Position numbers and translations under genes: made by a program
Notes under the pieces: generated by a model
What the model was told of the DNA's origin: nothing
Databases searched by the model: none
The model's input: only the letters and a program-made list of their open reading frames with translations
In this document: piece after piece, positions 17,767-25,405 of the stretch
Layout: each line of letters opens with the position of its first letter
Numbering within the stretch: position 1 is the first letter of the stretch
Source of the DNA: Candidatus Nomurabacteria bacterium
Lineage (GTDB): Bacteria > Patescibacteriota > Minisyncoccia > Phycocordibacterales > UBA9973
Assembly: GCA_023267435.1 (NCBI GenBank)
Contig: JAHFNH010000003.1
Location: 76,717 to 115,841, forward strand
Direction: 5' to 3'
Length of the DNA stretch: 39,125 nt

Positions 17767-19518
17767 CTATTCATTCTCATTAGTGAAATTATACACCTCT
17801 TGGAAAGGAATTACACCATCCACAGCTTTAAGCATAGCATCTTCACGCATCATCAGCATTCCCTTCTTACGGGCAACCTTGTAAATCTCAGAATCTACAG
17901 GGTTTTTGAGTATCACTTCCTGCATTTCCTTGTCTACTTTGAACATTTCATAAATTGCAATACGGCCACGAGTACCGGCAGGACATTCAGGCGAAGGAAC
18001 AGTATCATACATCTCGTTTTTGATTTCAATATCTTTTTTAAATTCTTCCGGCAAATCTTTCATCTGTTCTTCGATCTGCATTCTGATGCTTTTATCCATC
18101 GGTGTAAGTTTTCTGGATGAAGGGCAAGTTAATCTCGTCAAACGTTGCGCCACAGAAAGAATCAAAGTTGGAGCAATAAGATAAGGATCCACTCCCATAT
18201 CTACAAGACGTGGAATAGCGCCAATGGCGGAGTTAGTGTGAAGTGTTGATAAAACAAGGTGTCCAGTTAATGCCGCTTGAATAGCGAGCTGGGCTGTTTC
18301 TTTATCTCGGATTTCTCCAACCATGATTACATCTGGGTCCTGACGAAGAATCGAACGCAAACCTGACGCGAAAGTATATCCAATTTCCGGCATCATTTGC
18401 GACTGGTTTATGTCAGGCATGTGATACTCAACAGGGTCTTCTAATGAAACGATATTACTTTTTTCCTTATCTAACTCATTCATCATAGAATAAAGAGTGG
18501 TGGATTTTCCGGAACCAGTCGGTCCAGTAATAAGAATAAGTCCGTAAGGTTTCTTAATAGCTTCTCTGATCATCTTGAGATTTGTTTTTGATAAGCCAAG
18601 TTGATCTAACGGCTTCACCCCTTTTTCAGAATCCAAGATACGCATCACAACCTTCTCACCATAATAAGCCGGCATTGTTGAGACACGGAAATCAATTTTT
18701 CTGCCATCAATGTTTGTACTAAAAGATCCGTCTTGAGGTTTTCTTTTTTCATCTAGACGCAATTTGGAAAGAATTTTTATGCGCGCAACTATTCCGCTGT
18801 ATACATTTGTCGGCAAAATAATCGTCGTATGAAGAGAGCCGTCCACACGATAACGAACTTTAACCTTTTCTCCAGTATGTTCTATATGTATATCGGACGC
18901 ATTACCTTCTATGGCATTACGCAATATAACTGCGACGATTTTTATAACAGGAGCATCTTCTACAATTTTTTCTTCTTCTCCAGGTTTTACGTCTTTTATG
19001 TCTTTGCTCAATCTCATAGCTTCGCCTGATTTCTTTAAATCAATAGCCTCATCTTCGTCTAATTCACCCAAGGCTTCATCTACTTGGTTTGAAATGCCTT
19101 TGTAGTTTTCCATTACGCCATTGTAATCTGTTTTAGAAATGAGAAAAATTTTGAAAGGAATTCCAAGCTTTGCAGAAATAAATTGCAATGCATCCATCGC
19201 CTGAATATTTTCCGGATCCGTCACACCAACTTCCAATACTTCATCTTGCAAACTGAGTGGAACAAATCCATAATGCATCGCAGAATCTTCCGGAATATAT
19301 TTAAGAGCATCAAAAGAAAGAGCTTTCGGATTTACTTTTTTTGTCGGCATTTGAAAATACTCTCCTTTTATTTCCAAGAGAGTTTCTTCTAAAACGCCCG
19401 ATTCAATCAAAGTATCATCAACATTACCACCGTGCTTTTCTTTGGCACGATTTTTAATTTCCCCTATTTGGCTTTCATTGATTACGCCCTTTTTAGCTAA
19501 TTCTTCTAAAAAACTCAT
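17767..19518 (-). CDS. pilB: Pilus extension ATPase PilB
   Basis: PilB is the hexameric ATPase that drives pilus polymerisation. The 583 residues hold an N-terminal GspE/MshEN-type domain (about 1-140), a linker, Walker A GPTGSGKST (332-340), an Asp box SLEDPVEY, Walker B DVIMVGEIRD (396-405) and a His box GHLVLSTLHTNSA. In most PilB/GspE proteins a tetracysteine zinc module follows. Here only two of the four cysteines remain (TCPSSRK and PECPAGTRGR), so zinc binding is doubtful. The gene follows the PilP-like gene by eight bases and precedes the receiver by 60. Confidence 0.96.
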   Translation of the reverse strand: MSFLEELAKKGVINESQIGEIKNRAKEKHGGNVDDTLIESGVLEETLLEIKGEYFQMPTKKVNPKALSFDALKYIPEDSAMHYGFVPLSLQDEVLEVGVTDPENIQAMDALQFISAKLGIPFKIFLISKTDYNGVMENYKGISNQVDEALGELDEDEAIDLKKSGEAMRLSKDIKDVKPGEEEKIVEDAPVIKIVAVILRNAIEGNASDIHIEHTGEKVKVRYRVDGSLHTTIILPTNVYSGIVARIKILSKLRLDEKRKPQDGSFSTNIDGRKIDFRVSTMPAYYGEKVVMRILDSEKGVKPLDQLGLSKTNLKMIREAIKKPYGLILITGPTGSGKSTTLYSMMNELDKEKSNIVSLEDPVEYHMPDINQSQMMPEIGYTFASGLRSILRQDPDVIMVGEIRDKETAQLAIQAALTGHLVLSTLHTNSAIGAIPRLVDMGVDPYLIAPTLILSVAQRLTRLTCPSSRKLTPMDKSIRMQIEEQMKDLPEEFKKDIEIKNEMYDTVPSPECPAGTRGRIAIYEMFKVDKEMQEVILKNPVDSEIYKVARKKGMLMMREDAMLKAVDGVIPFQEVYNFTNENE

Positions 19519-19526
19519 AATATAGT

Positions 19527-19955
19527 TTAGGGTTTTGGAGTCTGAGTAGTTGGAGTATTTGTCGAACCAGGATTTGTAGTAGCTGGAGAGTTTGTATTAG
19601 GAGTTAAAGCGTTAATGGGAGCTGCGATTACATCTGAACCGATAGGAGCAAATGGGTTTGGTCTTCCTTCTGTTCCATCAGATACAAGTTGAATGCTAGA
19701 ATCACGCAAAGTAGCAAAAGCCGGATCAGAAAAAATAGAATCATCTAATTTTATGCTTTTTACATTAAGAAGGACAGTTAGAAAATCTCCACCGATAGCA
19801 CTAGAACCTGTGCTAGTCGTACTTGTGGTTGATGTGCCAGTGGATGAAGTTAAAGCTGACTGGTCTGGAGCAGGTTTAAGGAAAAAGACATAAGCCAAGA
19901 TAAGGATTATGGCGACGACTGCTAATATTATTATGTTTTTGATTATTGAAGACAT
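19527..19955 (-). CDS. PilP-like membrane-anchored pilus accessory protein
   Basis: This 142-residue protein has an N-terminal membrane helix (NIIILAVVAIILILAYVFF), a Ser/Thr/Gly-rich linker (about 36-53), a small conserved-looking core with DPAFATLRDS, the motif GRPNPFAPIG, and a Thr/Pro-rich tail. Its place immediately after pilO, and the NPFxP motif near the end of the core, resemble PilP, which works with PilN and PilO. There is no lipobox cysteine, so if it is a PilP equivalent it is anchored by a helix rather than lipid. The assignment rests mainly on position and one motif. Confidence 0.6.
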   Translation of the reverse strand: MSSIIKNIIILAVVAIILILAYVFFLKPAPDQSALTSSTGTSTTSTTSTGSSAIGGDFLTVLLNVKSIKLDDSIFSDPAFATLRDSSIQLVSDGTEGRPNPFAPIGSDVIAAPINALTPNTNSPATTNPGSTNTPTTQTPKP

Positions 19956-19958
19956 ATT

Positions 19959-20567
19959 TTAATTTTTCAGCCAATAAGTTTTAATTTTAAATCCATATTT
20001 ATAAGAATTAGAAGAAGTAGCAGCTGCCGCAGCGGAAAGCCCCGCACCAGTATCAGAAGCAAATTGAATTGATGATACGTCGACAATTCTTAGATTACTT
20101 TCCAAATCTTTTACGAAATTAAGAAAATTTAAATAAGTGCCTTGAGTAGAAAACTCCAAATTCCAAGCTCCGTAATTCTTGCGTGAAGCAGTATTGGCGA
20201 CTCCCCCTTGGATTGCACCACTTGGTTGAGCAGTAGCGGATTGGCTGGTTGTGTCATATTTCACATCTTTCAAGACCATACCGTAAGGCGAAGCAACCTT
20301 TTCAATTTCCAAAATTAAACGAATATTATCTACAGTATCAGGTAAGAACTTCTGTAATTTATCCAAATTTCCAGGATCAATCGAATTATATTTTTGAGTC
20401 AATTTGTCTCGCTCAGCTTCAAGCGTCTTGGAATTATTCAATGCTTCATTATAAGAAGCGACTTGAGATCTCAAATCAGAAATATCATTGTAAAGCGGAA
20501 CAGTAAATACAAAAAACCCTGCAGCGGCGACTCCTATTAAAATTGCTGGAAAAGCGAATCGAAACAT
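19959..20567 (-). CDS. pilO: Pilus alignment protein PilO
   Basis: This 202-residue bitopic protein has one N-terminal membrane helix (about 4-27), a coiled-coil region (NDISDLRSQVASYNEALN through LDKLQKFLP) and a ferredoxin-like periplasmic domain containing YLNFLNFVKDLESNLRIVDV. That last stretch is a PilO signature. A low-complexity Ala/Ser loop (about 175-188) is inserted near the C-terminus. PilO pairs with PilN to link PilM to outer components. The gene lies two bases after pilN and three before the PilP-like gene. Confidence 0.9.
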   Translation of the reverse strand: MFRFAFPAILIGVAAAGFFVFTVPLYNDISDLRSQVASYNEALNNSKTLEAERDKLTQKYNSIDPGNLDKLQKFLPDTVDNIRLILEIEKVASPYGMVLKDVKYDTTSQSATAQPSGAIQGGVANTASRKNYGAWNLEFSTQGTYLNFLNFVKDLESNLRIVDVSSIQFASDTGAGLSAAAAATSSNSYKYGFKIKTYWLKN

Positions 20568-20569
20568 AA

Positions 20570-21181
20570 TTATTGAGTATTACTGCTCTGCGTTGCGAGC
20601 ATTTGCTTATAATCTACAAACGATGGATCGACCGAAAATTCTAAATCGAACAAAACATTACCATTATTATCAAGAGAAAGATTGGAAAAAACTGGATCGA
20701 TTAATTCTTTTGCATTTGTAGAAAAAAGCATAGACTGTAACGCAATCGAACGATATCCTATAGCCTGTCCACTCATTTTAACATCTACTTTGGCATTTTT
20801 TTCGCCACTGAAATCATAACTAAATTTTGTATATCTAATATTTTTTAAAGTTTCTCTTGAGAGAACATCGAAAATCGGAGATACGGCAATATGGTTCGCA
20901 AGAATTTCATTAGAAGAACTCAAACGCTTGTCTAATACTTGAAGCTGAGTTATTTTAGAACGTTCAAAACGATTTTGAGCAAGATTTAAATCGTTCTGCA
21001 TTTGAGTAATATTTTTAGCTAAAATTCCTTTATAAAAATATAATCCACCAGAGACAACTACTATGGAAATGAAAATAAAAATTGAAAGAATAGTCAAAAG
21101 ACCGACAGGACGCGAAGCGACTGCTCGCTCTTCGACCATCGGCTTCTTTGGTATGAATGATGTTTGAAAATCTGACTCCAT
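20570..21181 (-). CDS. pilN: Pilus alignment protein PilN
   Basis: This 203-residue bitopic protein has a short cytoplasmic N-terminus (about 1-26), a single membrane helix (about 27-50) and a coiled coil (NITQMQNDLNLAQNRFERS), followed by a periplasmic domain. In studied systems the PilN cytoplasmic tail docks into PilM. Here the tail lacks an obvious INLLP-type motif, so that contact has diverged or cannot be seen. Its position between pilM and pilO, the topology and the coiled coil make the assignment solid although sequence signatures are weak. Confidence 0.85.
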   Translation of the reverse strand: MESDFQTSFIPKKPMVEERAVASRPVGLLTILSIFIFISIVVVSGGLYFYKGILAKNITQMQNDLNLAQNRFERSKITQLQVLDKRLSSSNEILANHIAVSPIFDVLSRETLKNIRYTKFSYDFSGEKNAKVDVKMSGQAIGYRSIALQSMLFSTNAKELIDPVFSNLSLDNNGNVLFDLEFSVDPSFVDYKQMLATQSSNTQ

Positions 21182-21203
21182 ATTGTTTATTATATTATCT
21201 CAC

Positions 21204-22331
21204 TTATTGTAATTTTCGCAAAGCTAAACCTAACGCAATTGCAAACTCGGGACCTGTCGTTTCGAGAACTTTTCCTAAAAATGCCGGTGCGCCGATTTTT
21301 GAAAATGGATTTCCGATTTTTACTTCCGCTCGAAAATTATTTGATGCTGTTTCCGGTAAACCTTTCAAAAGAGAACCTCCGCCTGTGAGTATAACCTTGC
21401 TGATAGTCCGATTGTACTTCTTCTCGTATCCTAATAATACATTATTCGTTTCTGAAAAGATATAGTCGGTGTGGATTTTGATGATGTCGGACAAACTTTT
21501 TTCCGCAGGACTTCCGAAAAGTCCGAATTCTTTTTTCATTTCTTCCGCTTTGGAATATGGAATACTTAAAGATTTGGAAATGGCATCGGTTATATCTGCT
21601 CCCCCGCGGTTTATAATATGAAAACCTCTGACTGATCCGAATTCGACAATAGAAAGCTTAGTATGCGATGCGCCGAAATCCATAAGGAGTACTGGTGAGA
21701 GCTCATGTTCAAAATTTGCGCGAATGGAAGAAAAAATTTCTATCTCAAAAAATCCTGCTTCGAGAGAACATTGAGAAACCAAAGATCGATATTTAGAAAC
21801 TGCATCATTCTGAATTGCCACAACTAATACTTCTGTCTTATCGGCTGGAAGAGATGCTAAATCAGGATTATTCGCTTCTTCAAAGGAAGCTTCTTTTTTA
21901 GGAAGGACAAACCAATCAAGTGAAACTTCTGTAATCGGCACAGGAATATATTTGCGAGCTTCCGTTGGAATAATGGACGCCAATTCACTTTGTTTAACCT
22001 GTGCTGGCAAATCGATGGTAAAAATAAGACTCGACTGTACTGGAACAGAAAGAGCCACGGACGGAGTCGTAACGCCGGATTGTTTTAAAACTTCTTTCAA
22101 TGCCTCGACTATTTTTTCAGCCGGTAAATTGGTAACACGTCCATTATCAAGATCAGCATAAGGACCCAATGCAATGGCTCCGTAAGTTTCAAGTACGGCT
22201 TTTCCGTTTTTTTTCTTTATTTCAACCACTTTAATCGACGAAGAACCGATGTCTATGCCGACAGCGCTATCGCTTCCACCACCTCCGAACAGGTTTCCAC
22301 TTGAGAAAAATTTTTTAAAAGGATTGTCCAT
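21204..22331 (-). CDS. pilM: Pilus assembly actin-like ATPase PilM
   Basis: PilM is the cytoplasmic actin/FtsA-like component that binds PilN. The 375 residues show the nucleotide-binding motifs of the fold: VGIDIGSSSIKVVEI (phosphate 1, about 24-38), VLLMDFGASHTKLSIVE (phosphate 2) and VILTGGGSLLKGLPE (adenosine). An N-terminal Gly/Ser stretch precedes the fold. It is the first gene of the assembly operon, with an extended -10 box about 20 bases before the ATG, and is divergent from comFC across 32 bases. Confidence 0.94.
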   Translation of the reverse strand: MDNPFKKFFSSGNLFGGGGSDSAVGIDIGSSSIKVVEIKKKNGKAVLETYGAIALGPYADLDNGRVTNLPAEKIVEALKEVLKQSGVTTPSVALSVPVQSSLIFTIDLPAQVKQSELASIIPTEARKYIPVPITEVSLDWFVLPKKEASFEEANNPDLASLPADKTEVLVVAIQNDAVSKYRSLVSQCSLEAGFFEIEIFSSIRANFEHELSPVLLMDFGASHTKLSIVEFGSVRGFHIINRGGADITDAISKSLSIPYSKAEEMKKEFGLFGSPAEKSLSDIIKIHTDYIFSETNNVLLGYEKKYNRTISKVILTGGGSLLKGLPETASNNFRAEVKIGNPFSKIGAPAFLGKVLETTGPEFAIALGLALRKLQ

Positions 22332-22353
22332 TTTCTTGAATTACGCTTATAAT
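22324..22353 (+). promoter_or_regulatory. comFC promoter
   Basis: TTGTCC (22324-22329) and TATAAT (22348-22353) are separated by 18 bases. The -10 ends ten bases before the comFC ATG, predicting a leader of only a few bases. The -35 lies inside the start of pilM. Confidence 0.6.
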
Positions 22354-22360
22354 TATATCA
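22352..22360 (-). promoter_or_regulatory. pilM operon promoter, extended -10
   Basis: Minus-strand TGA followed by TATAAT (22357-22352) predicts a start near 22345 and a leader of about 14 bases. It shares two base pairs with the divergent comFC -10 (22348-22353), so the two promoters should exclude one another. Confidence 0.65.
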
Positions 22361-22363
22361 TAT

Positions 22364-23014
22364 ATGAATTTTTTAAACACCATATTAAATATAGCTTTCC
22401 CTGTAAACTGCATTTCCTGTGGCAAAAATGGTTCAGATTTGTGCTTGAAATGCCTCGAAGAATCTCCCGAAGCGGAACGCGAAAGTGCCAAATGGATATT
22501 TCCTATGTATGACTATCGACACCCTCCAGTAAAAAGATCTATCTGGCTTTTAAAATATAAAGGTAAGTTTAATCTGGCTGGCATCTTCGCGGAAGTTTTG
22601 TATGGCAGAATTATCGAAGAACTTTCAGATTTATCAGTAATGGAAAATTTCCGTGAGCCAATATTGATACCCATTCCCCTCGCCGGCAAGCGCAGGCACG
22701 AGCGCGGTTTTAATCAAGCTGAGCTTATTTGTAAAAAATTAATTAAATTAGATAAAAATAAAAATTTTAAACTCGAAACAGACGTCTTGATAAAACCGCA
22801 TGACACTAAACACCAAGCACAAGTTGAAAATAGAAATGAAAGATTAAAAAACATTGTCGGATCTTTCGACATAAAAAATCCAGAAAAAATAAAAGGAAGA
22901 AATATAATATTAATAGATGATGTCACCACCACCGGTGCGACTTTCAATGAAGCCAGAAAAATTTTAAAAAAACACGGCGCGAAAAAGATAATTGCTTTCG
23001 CTATCGCGCATTAA
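22364..23014 (+). CDS. comFC: ComF-family phosphoribosyltransferase-like protein
   Basis: This 216-residue ComFC-type protein has an N-terminal Cys4 zinc site (Cys16, 19, 27, 30) and a type I phosphoribosyltransferase fold. Markers are the RRHERGFNQAE segment (110-120), the QAQVENRNERLKN region, and the PRPP-binding loop IILIDDVTTTGAT (181-193). ComFC is needed for natural transformation in several bacteria and acts in the cytoplasm on incoming single-stranded DNA. Divergent transcription from the pilM operon supports a role in pilus-mediated DNA uptake. The gene ends at a bidirectional terminator. Confidence 0.93.
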   Translation: MNFLNTILNIAFPVNCISCGKNGSDLCLKCLEESPEAERESAKWIFPMYDYRHPPVKRSIWLLKYKGKFNLAGIFAEVLYGRIIEELSDLSVMENFREPILIPIPLAGKRRHERGFNQAELICKKLIKLDKNKNFKLETDVLIKPHDTKHQAQVENRNERLKNIVGSFDIKNPEKIKGRNIILIDDVTTTGATFNEARKILKKHGAKKIIAFAIAH

Positions 23015-23020
23015 AAATAA

Positions 23021-23051
23021 AAAAAGACACTGAAATTTCCAATGTCTTTTT
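23021..23051. terminator. Bidirectional terminator after comFC
   Basis: A 9-bp stem (23021-23029 with 23043-23051) has a 13-base loop, with T and A runs on either side. It separates convergent comFC and the 172-residue unknown protein gene. Confidence 0.75.
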
Positions 23052-23069
23052 ATTTATTACTCTAATCCC

Positions 23070-23588
23070 TTATTTTTGCTCAGTCATTAATTTTGCAATT
23101 ATTGGAATAAATTTATTGTCTGGAGCAACAGATTCACCAATGATACGAGCAGTTTCTAAGAAAACTTCCCAATTATTAAAATTACTCATTGACCCTGAAT
23201 TGTGGATCGCTATTAACCATAATGTGCTAATAGCTTCATCAATCATTGATTCATGTCCGGATACACCAGCACAACCATTTATTAATGTTATTGCGCCAGG
23301 ATACTGTTCTAATGTATCATTTTCAAATTCCTTAGAGCGTATTTTTCCAAATGACAACGTCTGCATTACTTTTTTAACAGCAAATTGAAAATACTTCATT
23401 TGCTTTTCTACAGGAACATCTCCAATTTTTTCAACGGTTAATGTATCCCCGTATTTGTAATAATATGCAAGATAAAATCCTTTACACTGAGGTTTAGGAT
23501 TATCAGGTAAATTTTTAAGAGCTATTTCAAGCCTCATTAAAAATTCGTTCATATCGGAGTGAGCCACCGATTTAAAATGTGTTTCCAA
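23070..23588 (-). CDS. Hypothetical protein, strong promoter
   Basis: I do not recognise this soluble protein of 172 residues. It has an Asn/Pro-rich turn (LPDNPKPQCKGFYLAYYYKYG), a Gly/Cys-rich turn (LINGCAGVSG) and a mostly helical C-terminal half. The frame begins with a TTG at 23588; the first ATG in frame is 12 codons later (MNEFLMRL), so the true start could be either. Upstream is one of the best promoters in the window, with both a -35 and an extended -10. It is therefore a monocistronic, probably well-expressed gene, convergent with comFC. Confidence 0.7.
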   Translation of the reverse strand: METHFKSVAHSDMNEFLMRLEIALKNLPDNPKPQCKGFYLAYYYKYGDTLTVEKIGDVPVEKQMKYFQFAVKKVMQTLSFGKIRSKEFENDTLEQYPGAITLINGCAGVSGHESMIDEAISTLWLIAIHNSGSMSNFNNWEVFLETARIIGESVAPDNKFIPIIAKLMTEQK

Positions 23589-23636
23589 TTTTCAAAGAAT
23601 TTATCCTGACAAGCGGATCGCTTTTGATTCAGATGA

Positions 23637-23666
23637 ATTATAACACAGACCGTACATAAAAGTCAA
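23637..23666 (-). promoter_or_regulatory. Promoter of the 172-residue protein gene
   Basis: TTGACT (23666-23661) and TATAAT (23642-23637) are separated by 18 bases on the minus strand, with TGT just before the -10 making it extended. The predicted start is near 23630, giving a leader of about 40 bases to the TTG. Confidence 0.75.
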
Positions 23667-23679
23667 ACAAATAACTGAC

Positions 23680-23707
23680 TTTACTTTTTTATAAAATGTA
23701 TTACAAT
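23680..23707 (+). promoter_or_regulatory. Possible promoter of the 128-residue protein gene
   Basis: TTTACT (23680-23685) and TACAAT (23702-23707) are spaced by 16 bases, about 28 bases before the ATG at 23736. Both boxes deviate from consensus. Confidence 0.4.
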
Positions 23708-23735
23708 TAGTTAAATCAATCAATTCTTCGTAAAG

Positions 23736-24122
23736 ATGGAAAAAATAAGCGTTTGTATAGAGTTTCTGCGCAAAGGTGCTCACGAAGGCGTTCTTGTCAG
23801 CTACAAAGACTGGTTATCAGATCAAGAGGGGTACTCCTCTCCTTTCATAATAAAATATGACGAAAAGGATGCTTGTTTTAAAATAACTTTTCCCTCAAGA
23901 GAAGTTTCAGAAAAACATGCTTCTTTTTTAGAAAAAGAAAAAACATGCTTCATGGCTATCATCGCATATGATCAATACAATCAGTCTATGACACTAGGAA
24001 GACAGGAAATTAAATTAGGCATAGTCTGTAAATTTAAAAAATTTACAGAAGAAAAAATGGTGATTGAGATCACAAACTTCAATACCGAAGCGATTCCGCC
24101 TGAGGTATCAAAGAGAAAATAA
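23736..24122 (+). CDS. Hypothetical small protein
   Basis: This soluble protein of 128 residues is of unknown family. It looks like a compact alpha/beta or beta-rich fold with alternating hydrophobic strands (FIIKYDEKDACFKITFP, CFMAIIAYDQYNQSMTLG, MVIEITNF). There is no signal peptide or membrane helix. It is monocistronic, with a weak promoter upstream and a hairpin terminator just after the stop. It shares the intergenic region with the divergent 172-residue protein gene, so the two could be co-regulated. No function can be offered. Confidence 0.7.
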   Translation: MEKISVCIEFLRKGAHEGVLVSYKDWLSDQEGYSSPFIIKYDEKDACFKITFPSREVSEKHASFLEKEKTCFMAIIAYDQYNQSMTLGRQEIKLGIVCKFKKFTEEKMVIEITNFNTEAIPPEVSKRK

Positions 24123-24133
24123 AACGCAGAAAC

Positions 24134-24166
24134 AAAAAGGAATGACTTAAAAGTTGTTCCTTTTTT
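24134..24166 (+). terminator. Terminator after the 128-residue protein gene
   Basis: The stem pairs 24134-24142 with 24157-24165 and continues through two G-U wobbles into three more base pairs around a four-base loop. It is followed by T residues to 24166. The in-frame ATG at 24154 for the next gene lies inside it. Confidence 0.75.
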
Positions 24167-24167
24167 A

Positions 24168-24176
24168 TGTTATACT
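24168..24176 (+). promoter_or_regulatory. ATP-grasp gene promoter, extended -10
   Basis: TGT followed by TATACT (24171-24176) ends seven bases before the ATG at 24184. Transcription should begin at the start codon, giving a leaderless message. Confidence 0.65.
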
Positions 24177-24183
24177 CATCTTT

Positions 24184-25371
24184 ATGAAACACTGCAAAGA
24201 TTGCGAACCAGCGCAAACAATACACTGGATAGCTTACACTTCTGTCTTGATAGGCTGGCTAAATCAGCCATTTCTCAATTTCATGGAATATGTTTTTAAA
24301 AATCCAGCTGAAGCTATTTCACGTAAAGTCTCCCTGCCTTTTATAAAAACAATGGTCTTTCTAAAGCTCGGTCATTTGTCAGACAAACCCGATGAAAAAG
24401 ATACTTGGCGTACGAAAGCATTTTGGGATGAAGCAGAAAGGCGCGGAATAAAAGTACGCGAATTTCATCTAGGTCCGATCAGAGATATTTTCATCGCTAA
24501 ATACAATGGCAAGACGATTTCCTTCGACGGATTGCCAAGACCAGAAAAAGAAAATACAAAATCATTGCAGTGGATGGACAATAAAGGAACAATGAAAAAG
24601 AAATTCCAAGCCATCAAATTACCCGTCGCAGATGGCGGAGTGGCTTGGAATCGTTTTCAAGCACTTAATATTTTTGGAAAAATTAGAAAGCCAGTAATTA
24701 CTAAACCAAATTTAGGATCCAGAAGCAGACATACAATGATACATCTAGAAACACCAGAAGATTTAATGATTGGATACAGAAAGGCAAAGAAACTCTCCCC
24801 TTTCGTTATTGTCGAGGAAGAATTAAATGGTTATCTTTTCCGTGGAACACTGATTGACGGAAAACTTGTCGGAGTGGTAAAACGCGACCAGCCGGCAATT
24901 ACAGGCGATGGAGTTCATACTGTGCGCGAACTTTGGGAAGAAGAAAATAAAAGACCGGAACGCAAGGGACCTATCTTTCATCCAATACTGATAGACCACG
25001 AAGCAGAAGTAGAACTTGCTCGACAAGGTGTAACAATGGAAAGTATTCCAGAAAAAGGAAAAGTTATTACCTTCTCTCAAAAGACGAGTCGAGGATGCGG
25101 AGGCACTACCACAGAACTGACAGAATTAACCCACCCAGAAAATATAATCATGCTCGAAAGAATTGGAACTTTTTTGGAAAATCCGATTGTTGGAGTCGAT
25201 TTTATAATAGAAGATATTACCAAACCGTGGTTCGAAGAACAGCACTGCGGAATCATAGAATTAAACAGTCTGCCTTTCATAGATCTTCACCACTACCCTC
25301 TTTTTGGTAAGCCAAATAATGTTGCTGGCAAGCTCTGGGATTTAGTCATACCTGAATCTAAAATAGATTAG
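24184..25371 (+). CDS. Cyanophycin-synthetase-like ATP-grasp protein
   Basis: This 395-residue protein has an ATP-grasp core like that of cyanophycin synthetase and the GshAB ATP-grasp domain. Visible motifs are VITKPNLGSRSRH (nucleotide-binding lysine and glycine-rich loop), VIVEEELNGYLFRGTLIDG, the AITGDGVHTVRELWEEEN stretch typical of CphA-type domains, and metal-binding GVDFIIED with IIELNSLPFIDLHHYP. Such enzymes join a carboxylate to an amine through an acyl phosphate. The Mur-ligase half of cyanophycin synthetase is absent, so it is not a cyanophycin polymerase; the substrate is unknown. The start is placed at 24184 because the in-frame ATG at 24154 lies within the upstream terminator, before the promoter. 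Confidence 0.85.
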   Translation: MKHCKDCEPAQTIHWIAYTSVLIGWLNQPFLNFMEYVFKNPAEAISRKVSLPFIKTMVFLKLGHLSDKPDEKDTWRTKAFWDEAERRGIKVREFHLGPIRDIFIAKYNGKTISFDGLPRPEKENTKSLQWMDNKGTMKKKFQAIKLPVADGGVAWNRFQALNIFGKIRKPVITKPNLGSRSRHTMIHLETPEDLMIGYRKAKKLSPFVIVEEELNGYLFRGTLIDGKLVGVVKRDQPAITGDGVHTVRELWEEENKRPERKGPIFHPILIDHEAEVELARQGVTMESIPEKGKVITFSQKTSRGCGGTTTELTELTHPENIIMLERIGTFLENPIVGVDFIIEDITKPWFEEQHCGIIELNSLPFIDLHHYPLFGKPNNVAGKLWDLVIPESKID

Positions 25372-25390
25372 TTTTTGAAAAAATAAAAGC

Positions 25391-25396
25391 TATAAT
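25391..25396 (+). promoter_or_regulatory. P-type ATPase gene -10 box
   Basis: A perfect TATAAT ends nine bases before the ATG at 25406, predicting a leader of only one or two bases. No convincing -35 is seen. The short leader leaves no room for a metal riboswitch. Confidence 0.55.
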
Positions 25397-25405
25397 GTAA
25401 CTTGT

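Noticed and set aside
23601-23783. A 60-codon minus-strand open frame
   Set aside because: It covers the promoters of two divergent genes and overlaps the 128-residue protein gene. It has no recognisable features.
24154-24183. Upstream ATG of the ATP-grasp gene adding ten hydrophobic residues
   Set aside because: It lies in the terminator of the preceding gene and before the extended -10 box. The hydrophobic run is simply the translated T tract.
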